Shown piece after piece: positions 54,248-63,481 of a stretch of 64,000 nucleotides of DNA. Numbering within the stretch: the stretch's first letter is position 1; each line of letters opens with the position of its first letter. The translations under genes were made by a program, and so were the position numbers. The notes beneath the pieces were generated by a model. The model was not told the DNA's origin, searched no databases, and saw only the letters and a program-made list of their open reading frames with translations. This DNA is from an uncultured Roseovarius sp. (lineage in GTDB: Bacteria; Pseudomonadota; Alphaproteobacteria; Rhodobacterales; Rhodobacteraceae): NCBI GenBank assembly GCA_951812895.1, contig OX638333.1, forward strand, positions 2,398,001-2,462,000, read 5' to 3'.

Positions 54248-55579
54248 ATGAGACAGATTGCCAAAATGATTAAAAATGTAATCAGCATGGTCTCTGTCCG
54301 AGCCGCATTACTTTCGGCTCTTTCCTTGGCGCTGCCAATTGGCGGGCAGGCGCAGCAGTTTTCTGTCCAGCAAGGGCAGGCAAGTCAGCTGAATCTGTTA
54401 GATGAAGCACGAAATGTTAGCATGCGAAACATGTATAACCGGGCCTTGTATTTGTATGTCAGGTCCAATCCAGGTCTGCTGGATGACCAACAATTTTATG
54501 TCAATTTCTTGATCTTTCTGATGAGTCAATCAAGCGACTTCGACTGTGATCGAGCGTTTTCGAATGAGTTTGAACGCAGAGATTTCTTTACCAACTCTTT
54601 CGCAATGAAAGATCAGTTGCGCCAAATCGTGAATTCAGTCTGGATTCCAGAGCGGTTTGATATTGCTTTTACCATCGATACCGGTCGGTACGATTTTTCT
54701 TCGACCAATCTGCCGTTTTCCGAAATCACGGCCGTGGGTTTGCGAGAAACGCTGAGCAACTCGATCGATTTATATCGCGGGAGGAGTTGTGCGTCGGATA
54801 TACTGCGCGGGACTTCCGTTGATTCAGATAAATTTGCATGGACGTTTGCTGTGGTAGACGAAATCGCTGAGCGTAAGTCCCCGCGATTTCCGTTCGGTAG
54901 CTCTATGCAGTTATCGACAAATGACGCGCGGGTTTTATTCGATCGTTTTGGCCGTCGGCTGTACGCCGTTGTCAGCTATCAGTTCAAAGCTGCCAATAAT
55001 GGCGAGCAATTGATTCAAATTATCCCAACAGATGCACAATTGTTCGGATTGTCGAGTGATGCCGTGGTTCGAGTACAAAGCTATACACACCCCACGCTCA
55101 GCCAGGCGAGCTATCTTGATATTACCAATCCGCTTAAACTTGATTTGCATGAACTCGGCATGGTGATCGATGTTAATTTCGATCAAGAGGGATTTCGCGC
55201 TGTTGCAACCGGTACACGCACGGATTCCGGCACCGATATCACCACGGGTGGCGTTTCCACCATCAGCGGTTCGGCTGCGGTGGGGAATTCGGTCTTCATT
55301 ATGAGGTTTGCAACACCCAAAGAATTCAAGGCTGGCCGGAAGTTGGTTGGAACCGCAGGGAACAACGCATTTATGACTCTGTTCGGAAGTGTCGATTTTG
55401 AAAAAATTTCCAACACACGTGCGCCGGTGTCGGGCCTTTTGCAGATTCTAGAGCAAAGTTCCGGGCAACAATACTTGAAGGAGGTTGAGAATTACAGGTT
55501 TCGCGGCGCCTTCCGGCCAGCTGGCAGTGAGGTTGAAGAACCACAAAGCACGACGCAGGAAGAATCACAGCTAGACTGA
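54248..55579 (+). CDS. secreted protein of unknown function
   Basis: 443 residues from ATG 54248 (GGGAGA five bases upstream). A signal peptide ends near residue 36 (PIGGQAQ). The mature protein has a possible globular beta-rich C-terminal domain (VVSYQFKAANNGEQLIQI, ATGTRTDSGTDITTGGV) and a polar, glutamine/glutamate-rich tail. It reminds me of DUF4852 proteins, but I am not sure. Codon usage and GC are lower than in the Tol region. A hairpin CGGGCG/CGCCCG at 54189-54207 lies in its leader. Confidence 0.7.
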   Translation: MRQIAKMIKNVISMVSVRAALLSALSLALPIGGQAQQFSVQQGQASQLNLLDEARNVSMRNMYNRALYLYVRSNPGLLDDQQFYVNFLIFLMSQSSDFDCDRAFSNEFERRDFFTNSFAMKDQLRQIVNSVWIPERFDIAFTIDTGRYDFSSTNLPFSEITAVGLRETLSNSIDLYRGRSCASDILRGTSVDSDKFAWTFAVVDEIAERKSPRFPFGSSMQLSTNDARVLFDRFGRRLYAVVSYQFKAANNGEQLIQIIPTDAQLFGLSSDAVVRVQSYTHPTLSQASYLDITNPLKLDLHELGMVIDVNFDQEGFRAVATGTRTDSGTDITTGGVSTISGSAAVGNSVFIMRFATPKEFKAGRKLVGTAGNNAFMTLFGSVDFEKISNTRAPVSGLLQILEQSSGQQYLKEVENYRFRGAFRPAGSEVEEPQSTTQEESQLD

Positions 55580-55661
55580 GTCAGAAATAGACGAAAAATA
55601 CTGCGCAACATTATGTTCCGCAAAATGAAGTCAGGGCGATATCAGACCGAAACGACAGCGT

Positions 55662-56837
55662 TCAATTGCTACCTGAATAGATATCCAGCGTTGTTCCGTT
55701 CTGATCCGTTGTGGTTTGTTGCAGTGCCACACCGTTTGCCGAAACAGGCTGTGCCGCAAACAGGCTGGCAGTGCCGGTTTGTTGCGTCGTAGTTGTGGAT
55801 GATGGCAATATCGTTCCCTGAGTTGAGACAGTGACAGTTTGAGCCTGGCCCGTTGTCGAGGTTGCGAGAAAGCCGTCTTGTGTGGTCTGCTGTTGTGGTA
55901 CTTGTTGCTGGGGTTGCGTTGCGGTTCCAAACAAACTCGTCGTTGCTGGAGCCTGTTGCTGGGTGCCAACGGTTTGCCCTGTTTGTGTTACACCCTGTTG
56001 GGTTGACGTGCCAAATAGTGATGTACCTGTTTGGGGCTGGGCAGCCAGCGTTGTTCCGGGCTGTGTGCCCGTGGTGCCAAAAAGATTGCCATTGCCGCTT
56101 TGAGCCGCAGCATACTGGGCGTTGGCTTCATCAATCAGATACTGCGGCACTTGCAGGCCTGCAGCCGCACTGGCAAGAACCACGCCCTGAACTTTACTTG
56201 TCTGGGCTGGGTTCTGGTTCTGACTGATCAGGAAATTTGCCATCGCAACTTGGGTTGCAGGGTTATAGGTGCCGTCAGGGTTGCCAGCATAAAAGCCGGT
56301 CTGCCAGAGACTTTGCTGTAGCAAGAAGACTTCGTTTGGTTGTAATGGGCGATCAGCGAAAGCAGTCTGGGTGTCAAACGCAGATTGCGATGAGAATGCG
56401 GTTTGCGATGAACCAAAGCCCTGTTGCCCTGTCAGTGCTGCAAACTGGCTCGCGGTCAATTGTCCGGTCTGCGGCTCACCCAAGGATGCTTGGAAAGACC
56501 GGATTCCCGCGCGGCTACGCTTGCCAAGTACACCGTCTGCGGAGCCGACATTGTACCCTCGATTGTTCAGAGCGTTCTGAATCTCGACACGTTCTGAGCG
56601 GGAATACTGACTGTTCAGGCTGGGCGTCGAAGATTTGTACGATGTAGTTGTAGACGTAGACGTGCTTGATTTTTTCTTCTTCTGTCTTTCCTTGGTGATC
56701 TCGTTTGTGATGAGGGCACCAACTGCACCCCCGACGACACCACCGATAATACCGTCTTTCAGATCAGCAGATGCTGTCTGAGGGGAAAGGGCCAGCATGC
56801 TGACGATAGCGCTCGTTGCAACTATTACTTTCGTCAT
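55662..56837 (-). CDS. secreted peptidoglycan-binding-like protein with LFG repeats
   Basis: 391 residues from ATG 56837 (GAGGAG upstream). A signal peptide (QTASA), a glycine-zipper-like stretch (GIIGGVVGGAVGALI), a lysine-rich segment, then two PG_binding_1-like domains: about 75-135 (IQNALNNRGYNVGSADGVLG) and about 160-215 (LQQSLWQTGFYAGNPDGTYN). The last 160 residues are Gln/Thr-rich with LFGT units at spacings of about 22-28 residues (GNLFGTTG, TSLFGTST, TSLFGTAT) and a weaker ASLFAAQ. Probably an envelope protein; the repeat tail is likely unstructured. Confidence 0.78.
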   Translation of the reverse strand: MTKVIVATSAIVSMLALSPQTASADLKDGIIGGVVGGAVGALITNEITKERQKKKKSSTSTSTTTSYKSSTPSLNSQYSRSERVEIQNALNNRGYNVGSADGVLGKRSRAGIRSFQASLGEPQTGQLTASQFAALTGQQGFGSSQTAFSSQSAFDTQTAFADRPLQPNEVFLLQQSLWQTGFYAGNPDGTYNPATQVAMANFLISQNQNPAQTSKVQGVVLASAAAGLQVPQYLIDEANAQYAAAQSGNGNLFGTTGTQPGTTLAAQPQTGTSLFGTSTQQGVTQTGQTVGTQQQAPATTSLFGTATQPQQQVPQQQTTQDGFLATSTTGQAQTVTVSTQGTILPSSTTTTQQTGTASLFAAQPVSANGVALQQTTTDQNGTTLDIYSGSN

Positions 56838-57170
56838 AATCAATCTCCTCACTTAGATGTCTGTTATGCGGAGGTTTACCGGACCAGACCTACAAAACAC
56901 CAATATCTCTCTCGTCGTGTTGCCGGTTCCTGAACCCTTGTCGCACAGTTCAATCCTGCAGCCGAAATAACGGAACAACCCTAACATGTCGTCCTATGCC
57001 TGGCCAGTGGACTCTATGTGAGTCGACCCGTAGAAGCCGGAATGGCTGTATGGTAGGCAAAATATTGCCTTGCCAGTCAGAAATAGAGATTGAAACCAAC
57101 ATATTTTATCGTTTCACCTATGCATGCTGCGCCTCGATTCCAGAACAACCAAATTTTCAGGAGAACTCGC
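56838..57170. other. divergent intergenic region
   Basis: 333 bp between the LFG-repeat protein and the MOSC gene. No gene, repeat or clear hairpin seen. It should hold promoters in both directions; AGGAG at 57159-57163 is the MOSC ribosome site. Confidence 0.4.
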
Positions 57171-57770
57171 ATGCCAGCACTAATCTCGACAGACTATACC
57201 GCAAAAATCATCTGGCTTGGCCGGGTTGAAGCCGGGGGAGAGGGCATTCGGTCTGTCCCGCTTGAGGCGATCGAGGCAAGTTATGCCGGGGTTGAGAATG
57301 AGACTCATAGTGGCTTGATCCGTCCGGCTTGTGTGCGGGTAAGGGCTCAGCATCCGGAAGGTACCGAGATCAGGAATGTGCGGCAATTCTCGATCGTATC
57401 GGTCGAAGAAATGAACCAGATTGCGCAGGAAATCGGGCTTGACCGGCTGGAACCCGAATGGCTGGGGGCGTCGATGGTGTTAGAAGGGATTGGCGATTTC
57501 AGCCATGTACCACCTTCGTCCCGATTGCAGAACGCGGATGGAACTGCCTTGGTCGTCGACATGCAGAACCAGCCCTGTAACTGGCCCGGCAAAGAGATCG
57601 AAAAGGATCAGCCCGGGCATGGCAAGGCCTTCAAAGCCGCAGCTGTAGGGCGGCGCGGGGTGACGGCCTGGGTAGAGCGTGAAGGACCGCTCAAAATCGG
57701 GGATGAAATGCGTCTGCACCTGCCGGGGCAACGGGCATGGGCGCATTTTGACAGCTGTTACGGCGCCTAA
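57171..57770 (+). CDS. MOSC domain protein
   Basis: 199 residues from ATG 57171, with AGGAG seven bases upstream. MOSC residues: THSGLIRPACVRVRAQHPEGTEI, then VSVEEMNQIAQEIGLD and the cysteine-containing NQPCNWPG. MOSC proteins bind sulfur or molybdenum cofactors, as in Moco sulfurases and the mARC reductases; this one is a free-standing MOSC domain. A short palindrome GAAATG-GTA-CATTTC (57822-57836) lies just past the stop. Confidence 0.88.
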   Translation: MPALISTDYTAKIIWLGRVEAGGEGIRSVPLEAIEASYAGVENETHSGLIRPACVRVRAQHPEGTEIRNVRQFSIVSVEEMNQIAQEIGLDRLEPEWLGASMVLEGIGDFSHVPPSSRLQNADGTALVVDMQNQPCNWPGKEIEKDQPGHGKAFKAAAVGRRGVTAWVEREGPLKIGDEMRLHLPGQRAWAHFDSCYGA

Positions 57771-58057
57771 GGCTATAATCACTGATTCTTTCTGCGCGTT
57801 GAGCCAAACCAGCCTGATGTCGGAAATGGTACATTTCGTGATCAAGTTAACGTAACTTTTCCACCCGCCGGAATTATGCCGGTTCTTTGCCCTCGCCTTG
57901 TTTTTAAGGCGTCAAAGCGTTTCCGATATGAAACAATTCATAAGGGACCGACGCAACAGGCGCGGTATATGTCGGATTCACAATTTGTATACTGTTGCAG
58001 ACCGGATATGAGCATGCGAGATAAAACCGCCCAAAGGCGGCCACCAGAGGAAAGATT

Positions 58058-59734
58058 ATGAGCTATAAATCCGATATCGAGATCGCACGCGAAGCCAACA
58101 AGAAACCAATTCAGGAAATTGGTGACAAGTTGGGCATCCCGACCGAACATCTGCTGCCCTATGGCCACGACAAGGCCAAGGTGAGCCAAGACTATATCAA
58201 TTCGGTGCAGGGGAACAAAAGCGGCAAGCTCATCCTTGTGACCGCGATCAATCCGACACCTGCAGGTGAAGGCAAGACCACGACTACCGTTGGTCTGGGC
58301 GATGGTCTGAACCGGATCGGCAAAAACGCGATGATCTGTATTCGCGAGGCGTCGCTTGGCCCGAACTTTGGCATGAAAGGTGGTGCTGCGGGTGGCGGCT
58401 ATGCGCAGGTTGTTCCGATGGAGGACATGAACCTGCACTTTACCGGCGACTTCCATGCGATCACCAGCGCGCATTCGCTGTTGTCGGCCATGATCGACAA
58501 CCACATTTACTGGGGCAACGAACTTGATATCGACACCCGCCGCGTGGTTTGGCGCCGCGTTGTCGACATGAATGACCGCGCCCTGCGTCAGATCACAGCC
58601 TCGCTTGGTGGCGTGAGCAACGGTTTCCCGCGCGAAGCGGGTTTTGACATCACCGTGGCGTCGGAAGTTATGGCGATCCTGTGCCTTGCCAAAAACCTGG
58701 AAGATCTGGAAAAACGTCTGGGCGACATGATCGTGGCCTATCGCCGTGACCGCAGCCCTGTGTTCTGCCGTGACATTCAGGCCGCGGGTGCGATGACCGT
58801 TCTGCTGAAAGACGCGATGCAGCCCAACCTGGTGCAGACGCTGGAAAACAACCCGGCCTTTGTGCATGGTGGCCCGTTTGCCAACATCGCCCATGGCTGT
58901 AACTCTGTCACTGCAACAACAACCGCGCTGAAAATTGCCGATTATGTTGTGACCGAGGCCGGCTTTGGTGCCGATCTGGGTGCTGAGAAATTCATGAACA
59001 TCAAATGCCGCAAGGCAGGTCTGGCACCCGATTGTGTGGTACTGGTTGCCACAGTGCGCGCGATGAAAATGAACGGCGGCGTGGCCAAGGCCGATCTGGG
59101 TGCTGAAAACGTGGACGCGGTGAAAGAAGGCTGTTCCAACCTTGGCCGTCACATTGGCAACCTGAAATCCTTTGGGGTGCCGGTTGTGGTTGCGATCAAC
59201 CACTTTGTCACCGACACCGACGCCGAAGTTCAGGCAGTTAAAGACTACGTTGCCAGCGAAGGTGCAGAGGCGATTGTCAGCCAGCACTGGGAACATGGTG
59301 GCGCCGGTGCCGAAGATCTGGCCCGCCGCGTCGCAGAAGTGGCCGACAGTGGTGTCAGCAACTTCTCACCTATCTACAAGGACGAGTTGTCACTGTTTGA
59401 AAAGATCGAACGTATCGCCAAGTCAATCTATCGCGCGGATGACGTGATTGCTGACAAGAAGATCCGTGATCAATTGAAGCTGTGGGAAGATCAGGGCTAT
59501 GGCAATCTGCCGGTCTGCATGGCGAAGACGCAGTACAGCTTTTCGACCGATCCGAGCCTGCGCGGCGCGCCAACCGGTCATTCGGTTCCGGTCCGCGAGG
59601 TGCGTCTGAGTGCGGGCGCCGGATTTGTTGTAGTGGTCTGCGGTGAGATCATGACAATGCCCGGTCTGCCACGAACACCGGCGGCGGAATCGATCCACCT
59701 GAATGATGCAGGTATGATTGAGGGATTGTTCTAA
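58058..59734 (+). CDS. fhs: formate--tetrahydrofolate ligase
   Basis: 558 residues. The nucleotide-binding [19 protein letters not shown] and the family motif [19 protein letters not shown] are intact, with [19 protein letters not shown] downstream. It makes 10-formyl-THF from formate and ATP, feeding C1 units released by demethylation. GAGGAAAG precedes the ATG. A hairpin ACCGCCCAAAGGCGGC (58025-58040) lies in the leader just before the ribosome site. folD follows. Confidence 0.97.
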   Translation: MSYKSDIEIAREANKKPIQEIGDKLGIPTEHLLPYGHDKAKVSQDYINSVQGNKSGKLILVTAINPTPAGEGKTTTTVGLGDGLNRIGKNAMICIREASLGPNFGMKGGAAGGGYAQVVPMEDMNLHFTGDFHAITSAHSLLSAMIDNHIYWGNELDIDTRRVVWRRVVDMNDRALRQITASLGGVSNGFPREAGFDITVASEVMAILCLAKNLEDLEKRLGDMIVAYRRDRSPVFCRDIQAAGAMTVLLKDAMQPNLVQTLENNPAFVHGGPFANIAHGCNSVTATTTALKIADYVVTEAGFGADLGAEKFMNIKCRKAGLAPDCVVLVATVRAMKMNGGVAKADLGAENVDAVKEGCSNLGRHIGNLKSFGVPVVVAINHFVTDTDAEVQAVKDYVASEGAEAIVSQHWEHGGAGAEDLARRVAEVADSGVSNFSPIYKDELSLFEKIERIAKSIYRADDVIADKKIRDQLKLWEDQGYGNLPVCMAKTQYSFSTDPSLRGAPTGHSVPVREVRLSAGAGFVVVVCGEIMTMPGLPRTPAAESIHLNDAGMIEGLF

Positions 59735-59750
59735 ACAGCACCAACGAACA

Positions 59751-59785
59751 CGGGCCTGGCGAAAGCCGGGCCCGAATTCTTTTCC
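59751..59785 (+). terminator. hairpin between fhs and folD (terminator or attenuator)
   Basis: CGGGCCTGGC, tetraloop GAAA, GCCGGGCCCG, then AATTCTTTTCCC. It lies 16 bp past the fhs stop and could limit read-through into folD. Confidence 0.75.
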
Positions 59786-59825
59786 CTGTTTGGGAAGTTT
59801 GTGACGAAAGAAGAAGGGGCGCGGA

Positions 59826-60716
59826 ATGAGTGCGCAGATTATCGACGGTAAGGCCTTTGCAGCCACGGTTCGGGAAAAGGTCGCGGGCCATGTTGCGCGG
59901 CTGAAAGAAGAAAACGGAATCACGCCGGGATTGGCCGTGGTTCTGGTCGGAGAAGATCCAGCAAGCCAAGTCTATGTTCGTTCGAAGGGGAAGCAAACCG
60001 TTGAGGTGGGCATGAACTCTTACGAACACAAGCTGGACGCCGATACTTCTGAGGCCGACCTTTTGGCGTTGGTGGACCAGCTGAACAACGATCCGTCTGT
60101 GCATGGAATTCTGGTGCAGCTGCCGCTGCCCGGGCATCTGGACGAAGATCTGGTGATCAACTCTATCGCGCCTGAGAAGGACGTAGACGGATTTCATATT
60201 TCAAACGTGGGCCTGTTGGGTACTGGGCAGAAAAGCATGGTGCCCTGCACGCCGCTTGGCAGCCTGATGATGCTGCGAGATCACCATGGCAGCCTGTCAG
60301 GTATGGATGCGGTTGTGATTGGCCGCTCGAACATTGTGGGCAAGCCGATGGCACAGCTTTTGCTGGGTGACAGCTGTACCGTGACGATTGCCCATAGCCG
60401 GACCAAGGACCTGCCGGATGTTGTACGCCGCGCTGATATCGTGGTTGCCGCTGTGGGGCGCCCTGAAATGGTTCAAGGTGACTGGATCAAAGAGGGTGCC
60501 ACGGTGATTGACGTCGGCATCAACCGGATCGAGCGGGATGGTAAGAACGTTCTGGTCGGAGACGTGGATTTCGCCAGCACATCACAGCGCGCCGGAGCTA
60601 TTACACCAGTGCCGGGAGGAGTGGGGCCAATGACCATTGCTTGCTTGCTGGCCAACACCGTGACGGCGTGCTGTCGCGCCAATGGGTTGGCTGAACCTGA
60701 AGGGCTGACGGCGTAA
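59826..60716 (+). CDS. folD: bifunctional methylene-THF dehydrogenase / methenyl-THF cyclohydrolase
   Basis: 296 residues. Active-site lysine region [33 protein letters not shown], the NADP Rossmann motif [17 protein letters not shown], and [19 protein letters not shown]. It interconverts 5,10-methylene- and 10-formyl-THF, completing the C1 route with fhs. GAAGGGGC precedes the ATG. A strong terminator follows. Confidence 0.97.
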   Translation: MSAQIIDGKAFAATVREKVAGHVARLKEENGITPGLAVVLVGEDPASQVYVRSKGKQTVEVGMNSYEHKLDADTSEADLLALVDQLNNDPSVHGILVQLPLPGHLDEDLVINSIAPEKDVDGFHISNVGLLGTGQKSMVPCTPLGSLMMLRDHHGSLSGMDAVVIGRSNIVGKPMAQLLLGDSCTVTIAHSRTKDLPDVVRRADIVVAAVGRPEMVQGDWIKEGATVIDVGINRIERDGKNVLVGDVDFASTSQRAGAITPVPGGVGPMTIACLLANTVTACCRANGLAEPEGLTA

Positions 60717-60740
60717 TTCAACGCAGTAGAAATTAAGGAT

Positions 60741-60772
60741 GGCCCTGTGCGATGCACGGGGCCTTTCTTTTT
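60741..60772 (+). terminator. rho-independent terminator after folD
   Basis: GGCCCTGTGC, loop GAT, GCACGGGGCC with one mismatch, then TTTCTTTTT, 25 bp after the folD stop. Confidence 0.88.
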
Positions 60773-60906
60773 ACGGAACTGCCAGCTTTGAGTCCATTTC
60801 CGTCATACAAAGTAAGGTGATATCAACGTTGGTTGAACTATCCACTGTTGTTTGAGATTTACCTACGGAAAGTGGTGAAGACTCAAACTTGCTCAAGGAA
60901 AAGCAA

Positions 60907-61398
60907 TTGAACAACGAGATCACCTTCACTCGATTATCCAATATTGAACCGAGCGAAATCATCGCTCACATGTCTGATCCACGTGTTGCGGAACACATGC
61001 CCCTTCTGACATTTGCTTGGAATGAAGCTGCTGTGGCTGAATTTGTCGCTGCCAAAGAAGTGTACTGGAGCCGCGATGGGCTGGGACATTGGGCTGTATT
61101 GTTAAACAAAAACTACATAGGCTGGGGCGGTTTTCAAAAAGAGGGAAGTGAGTGGGACTACGGCTTAGTTCTCAAACCTGAATGTTTTGGGTTGGGCATG
61201 CGTATCACACGGAAAGCAATTAAATTCGCCTTTTCCGATGAGCGCATCCCCTTTGTAACATTTCTGCTTCCGCCTTCACGCAAAAATCTTGGTGCGCTTA
61301 GGAGATTTGGGGCAACCTTTGTATCTGAGAACGAATATGATGGTTTTACCTTTCTGAAATTCCGGCTGGAAACTGATAACCGGTTAACCTCGCAGTAG
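60907..61398 (+). CDS. GNAT-family acetyltransferase (RimJ-like)
   Basis: 163 residues from TTG 60907, with AAGGA seven bases upstream; the in-frame TTG at 60889 is the alternative. GNAT features: ITFTRLSNIEPSEIIAHMSD, WAVLLNKNYIGWGGFQKEG, FGLGMRITRKAIKFAF (the acetyl-CoA motif is degenerate) and RKNLGALRRFGATF at the end. Substrate unknown. About 230 bp of apparently empty DNA follow. Confidence 0.75.
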   Translation: MNNEITFTRLSNIEPSEIIAHMSDPRVAEHMPLLTFAWNEAAVAEFVAAKEVYWSRDGLGHWAVLLNKNYIGWGGFQKEGSEWDYGLVLKPECFGLGMRITRKAIKFAFSDERIPFVTFLLPPSRKNLGALRRFGATFVSENEYDGFTFLKFRLETDNRLTSQ

Positions 61399-61629
61399 GT
61401 CACGCGCGTCCGTGAACGGATAAAAGGCAGATGCTACAACAAATTGCTTTTAACCGATCTGAACAGGTATCATCGTACCCGTCAGAGTTGGACATGCGTC
61501 TCTTCGCCTTTGTCTACTGCGGAAACATCTGATTTCACAACTACCAACTGACGTTCGTGTTTGATCGCCCTGGCCCTGGGTGAGTTGGTAAATCTTCATC
61601 TCCGTGGTCAGCGCTTCTTGACCTGCACT

Positions 61630-62505
61630 CTACTTTGTTAAACAGCCTCGCAACCAACTGGCAAACGCGTCTACTGCCGGTTGGGATTTTCCGTGGGCAT
61701 CGCGTCGGGACAGATAGTGCGACTGACCCAACGCAACCGGTGTGCCTGCAATTCGGATTGCATGACCCGCAGCAATTGCCCGTTTTGCAAACCGTTCGAT
61801 CACAATGGCATAACCCAAATCAGCCGCGACCAGTTCGGTTGCGGCAACAGACGTGTCTGCCATCAGACGTGTGGCAGATGGGTCAGGTAACAGATCAAAC
61901 GTTGAAAAATAGCGCGCCAGGTGATCGTCAAACCCCAGAATATGGATTGGGCTGTATCGCAACAAATCCCCCGGCGTCTCAATCGTTTTGGTCGTTTCAA
62001 CTCCGCAAATTGGAACAATACTTTCGTCCGACAATTTCTCCAGATTGGGTTTCGCGTGCTTTTGCGGGGCCAGGATAATGTCGATGTCAATTGGTTGATC
62101 CCCTGTGCTGCTGTCCCAGATAGACGTGACCAGTTTGATCCCGACACCGGGATGCTGTTCCAGAAACGACCCCAGTCGGGGCGACAACCAAACGATAAAC
62201 GCCATAGACGCGCGGACCGTTAGCGTGCTTTTCAGGTCCGGTCCAAATAGGCCGCTTGTAGACAGCTCTATCGTGTCCAGCGCATCCCGGACCGAGGTGA
62301 GATAGGCCTTGCCGATATCGGTCAGCAGCAGGCTTTTGGGGCGCCGGATGAATAGCTTTTGGCCAAGCTTTTGTTCCAATGCTTTGATGTGCTGACTGAT
62401 CGCAGTTTGGGTCAGGCCCAGCTCATGGCTTGCACGTGTGAAGCTAAGCAACCGCGCGGCGGCCTCAAAACTGCGAAGCCAATTCAAATTAAGGTTTTTG
62501 GTCAT
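61630..62505 (-). CDS. LysR-family transcriptional regulator
   Basis: 291 residues. HTH at about 5-60 (NLNWLRSFEAAARLLSFTRASHELGLTQTAISQHIKALE region), effector domain after it with FGPDLKSTLTVRASMAF and DLGYAIVIERFAKRAI. GcvA-like. It is divergent from the oxygenase gene with 110 bp between starts, the standard arrangement for LysR control of a catabolic operon. The shared gap is A/T-rich and contains TTCATGAA, a possible operator core. Confidence 0.94.
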   Translation of the reverse strand: MTKNLNLNWLRSFEAAARLLSFTRASHELGLTQTAISQHIKALEQKLGQKLFIRRPKSLLLTDIGKAYLTSVRDALDTIELSTSGLFGPDLKSTLTVRASMAFIVWLSPRLGSFLEQHPGVGIKLVTSIWDSSTGDQPIDIDIILAPQKHAKPNLEKLSDESIVPICGVETTKTIETPGDLLRYSPIHILGFDDHLARYFSTFDLLPDPSATRLMADTSVAATELVAADLGYAIVIERFAKRAIAAGHAIRIAGTPVALGQSHYLSRRDAHGKSQPAVDAFASWLRGCLTK

Positions 62506-62615
62506 TTAGGGTAAAATTTATTATGTTCATGAAGTGTTATTATTTCATTTTATTTATGCAATTTCCAGAGCCATAGTTTTCACGAACATTTTTCGATCCT
62601 TTGACAGGAGGCACC

Positions 62616-63476
62616 ATGAACATCGCGTCAAACCCGCCCAATGCCGACATCGCCCTGACCCTTGTCGACCTGAAACGTTACCCGATCGCCGATCTTGATC
62701 AGGGTGAAGGTGCCGCGTTCTTAAGTAAATGCCAGCACAGCATGGAAACCAACGGTTGGTGTAACCTTGACGGTTTCATCCGGCCTGATGCGCTGACCGC
62801 GCTGGCGGATGAGGCAAACGCATTGTTGCCCACGGCCGAAACCCTGACCATCAAGCGCAATATCTATCAGGGTGCGATTGATCCGTCCTTGCCGGCAAAC
62901 GATCCGCGGCGTCAGGAGTTTATGCATGTTGCGATTCAGCTTGCGGATGACCAAATCCCCGATGAAACGCTGATCCAGCAGCTCTATAAATCCGATATCC
63001 TGACAGAGTTCGTGCGCCGGGTGCAGTCAAAGGAACAGCTTTACCGCTGTGCTGATGAATTCCAGGCGCTCAACATCGTGGCGCTTCAACCGGAAAGCTG
63101 GCACGCGTGGCATTATGACACGACGGAATGTACCGTCACTTTGCTGCTGCAGGCCGCAGATCAGGGGGGTGAATTTGCGTTTCTGCCCAACTCGCGTACG
63201 GATGAGACCGAAGATCGCGAAGCCGTTGACCGGCTTCTGGCGGGTGACATGTCGCAGGCCCAGACCTTTTCACGCGGGGCAGGGACCTTCACGCTTTTCC
63301 GTGGTGGTTACTCTCTCCACGGAGTGACCAAGGTAGAAGGGGAACGCCCAAGGATCACGTCGATCATGACTTATGATGAACAGCCAAATCGTGTAATCAG
63401 CGATGACATAAACATTCGAATTTATGGCAAGCGCGTCGAACAGATTTTGGCAGAACGCGCGCAGGCAGGGGAATAA
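62616..63476 (+). CDS. HalD/BesD-like Fe(II)/2-oxoglutarate oxygenase
   Basis: 286 residues from ATG 62616, AGGAGG just upstream. The metal site reads WHAWHYDTTECTVTLLLQ: His-Tyr-Asp, so the aspartate ligand that halogenases of this family replace with glycine is present, predicting a hydroxylase. The distal site is FRGGYSLHGVTKVEGERPR, with His and the 2OG-binding Arg. Characterised relatives act on free amino acids. It starts a two-gene operon with an isochorismatase-family hydrolase under a divergent LysR gene. Confidence 0.75.
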   Translation: MNIASNPPNADIALTLVDLKRYPIADLDQGEGAAFLSKCQHSMETNGWCNLDGFIRPDALTALADEANALLPTAETLTIKRNIYQGAIDPSLPANDPRRQEFMHVAIQLADDQIPDETLIQQLYKSDILTEFVRRVQSKEQLYRCADEFQALNIVALQPESWHAWHYDTTECTVTLLLQAADQGGEFAFLPNSRTDETEDREAVDRLLAGDMSQAQTFSRGAGTFTLFRGGYSLHGVTKVEGERPRITSIMTYDEQPNRVISDDINIRIYGKRVEQILAERAQAGE

Positions 63477-63481
63477 CAGCA

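Noticed and set aside
58025-58057. Riboswitch in the fhs leader
   Set aside because: Only a small CCGCC/GGCGG hairpin before the ribosome site is visible; no riboswitch consensus recognised.
57938-59296. 452-codon open frame on the minus strand
   Set aside because: Antisense to fhs, which is intact and conserved; a His-rich shadow of a GC-rich gene.
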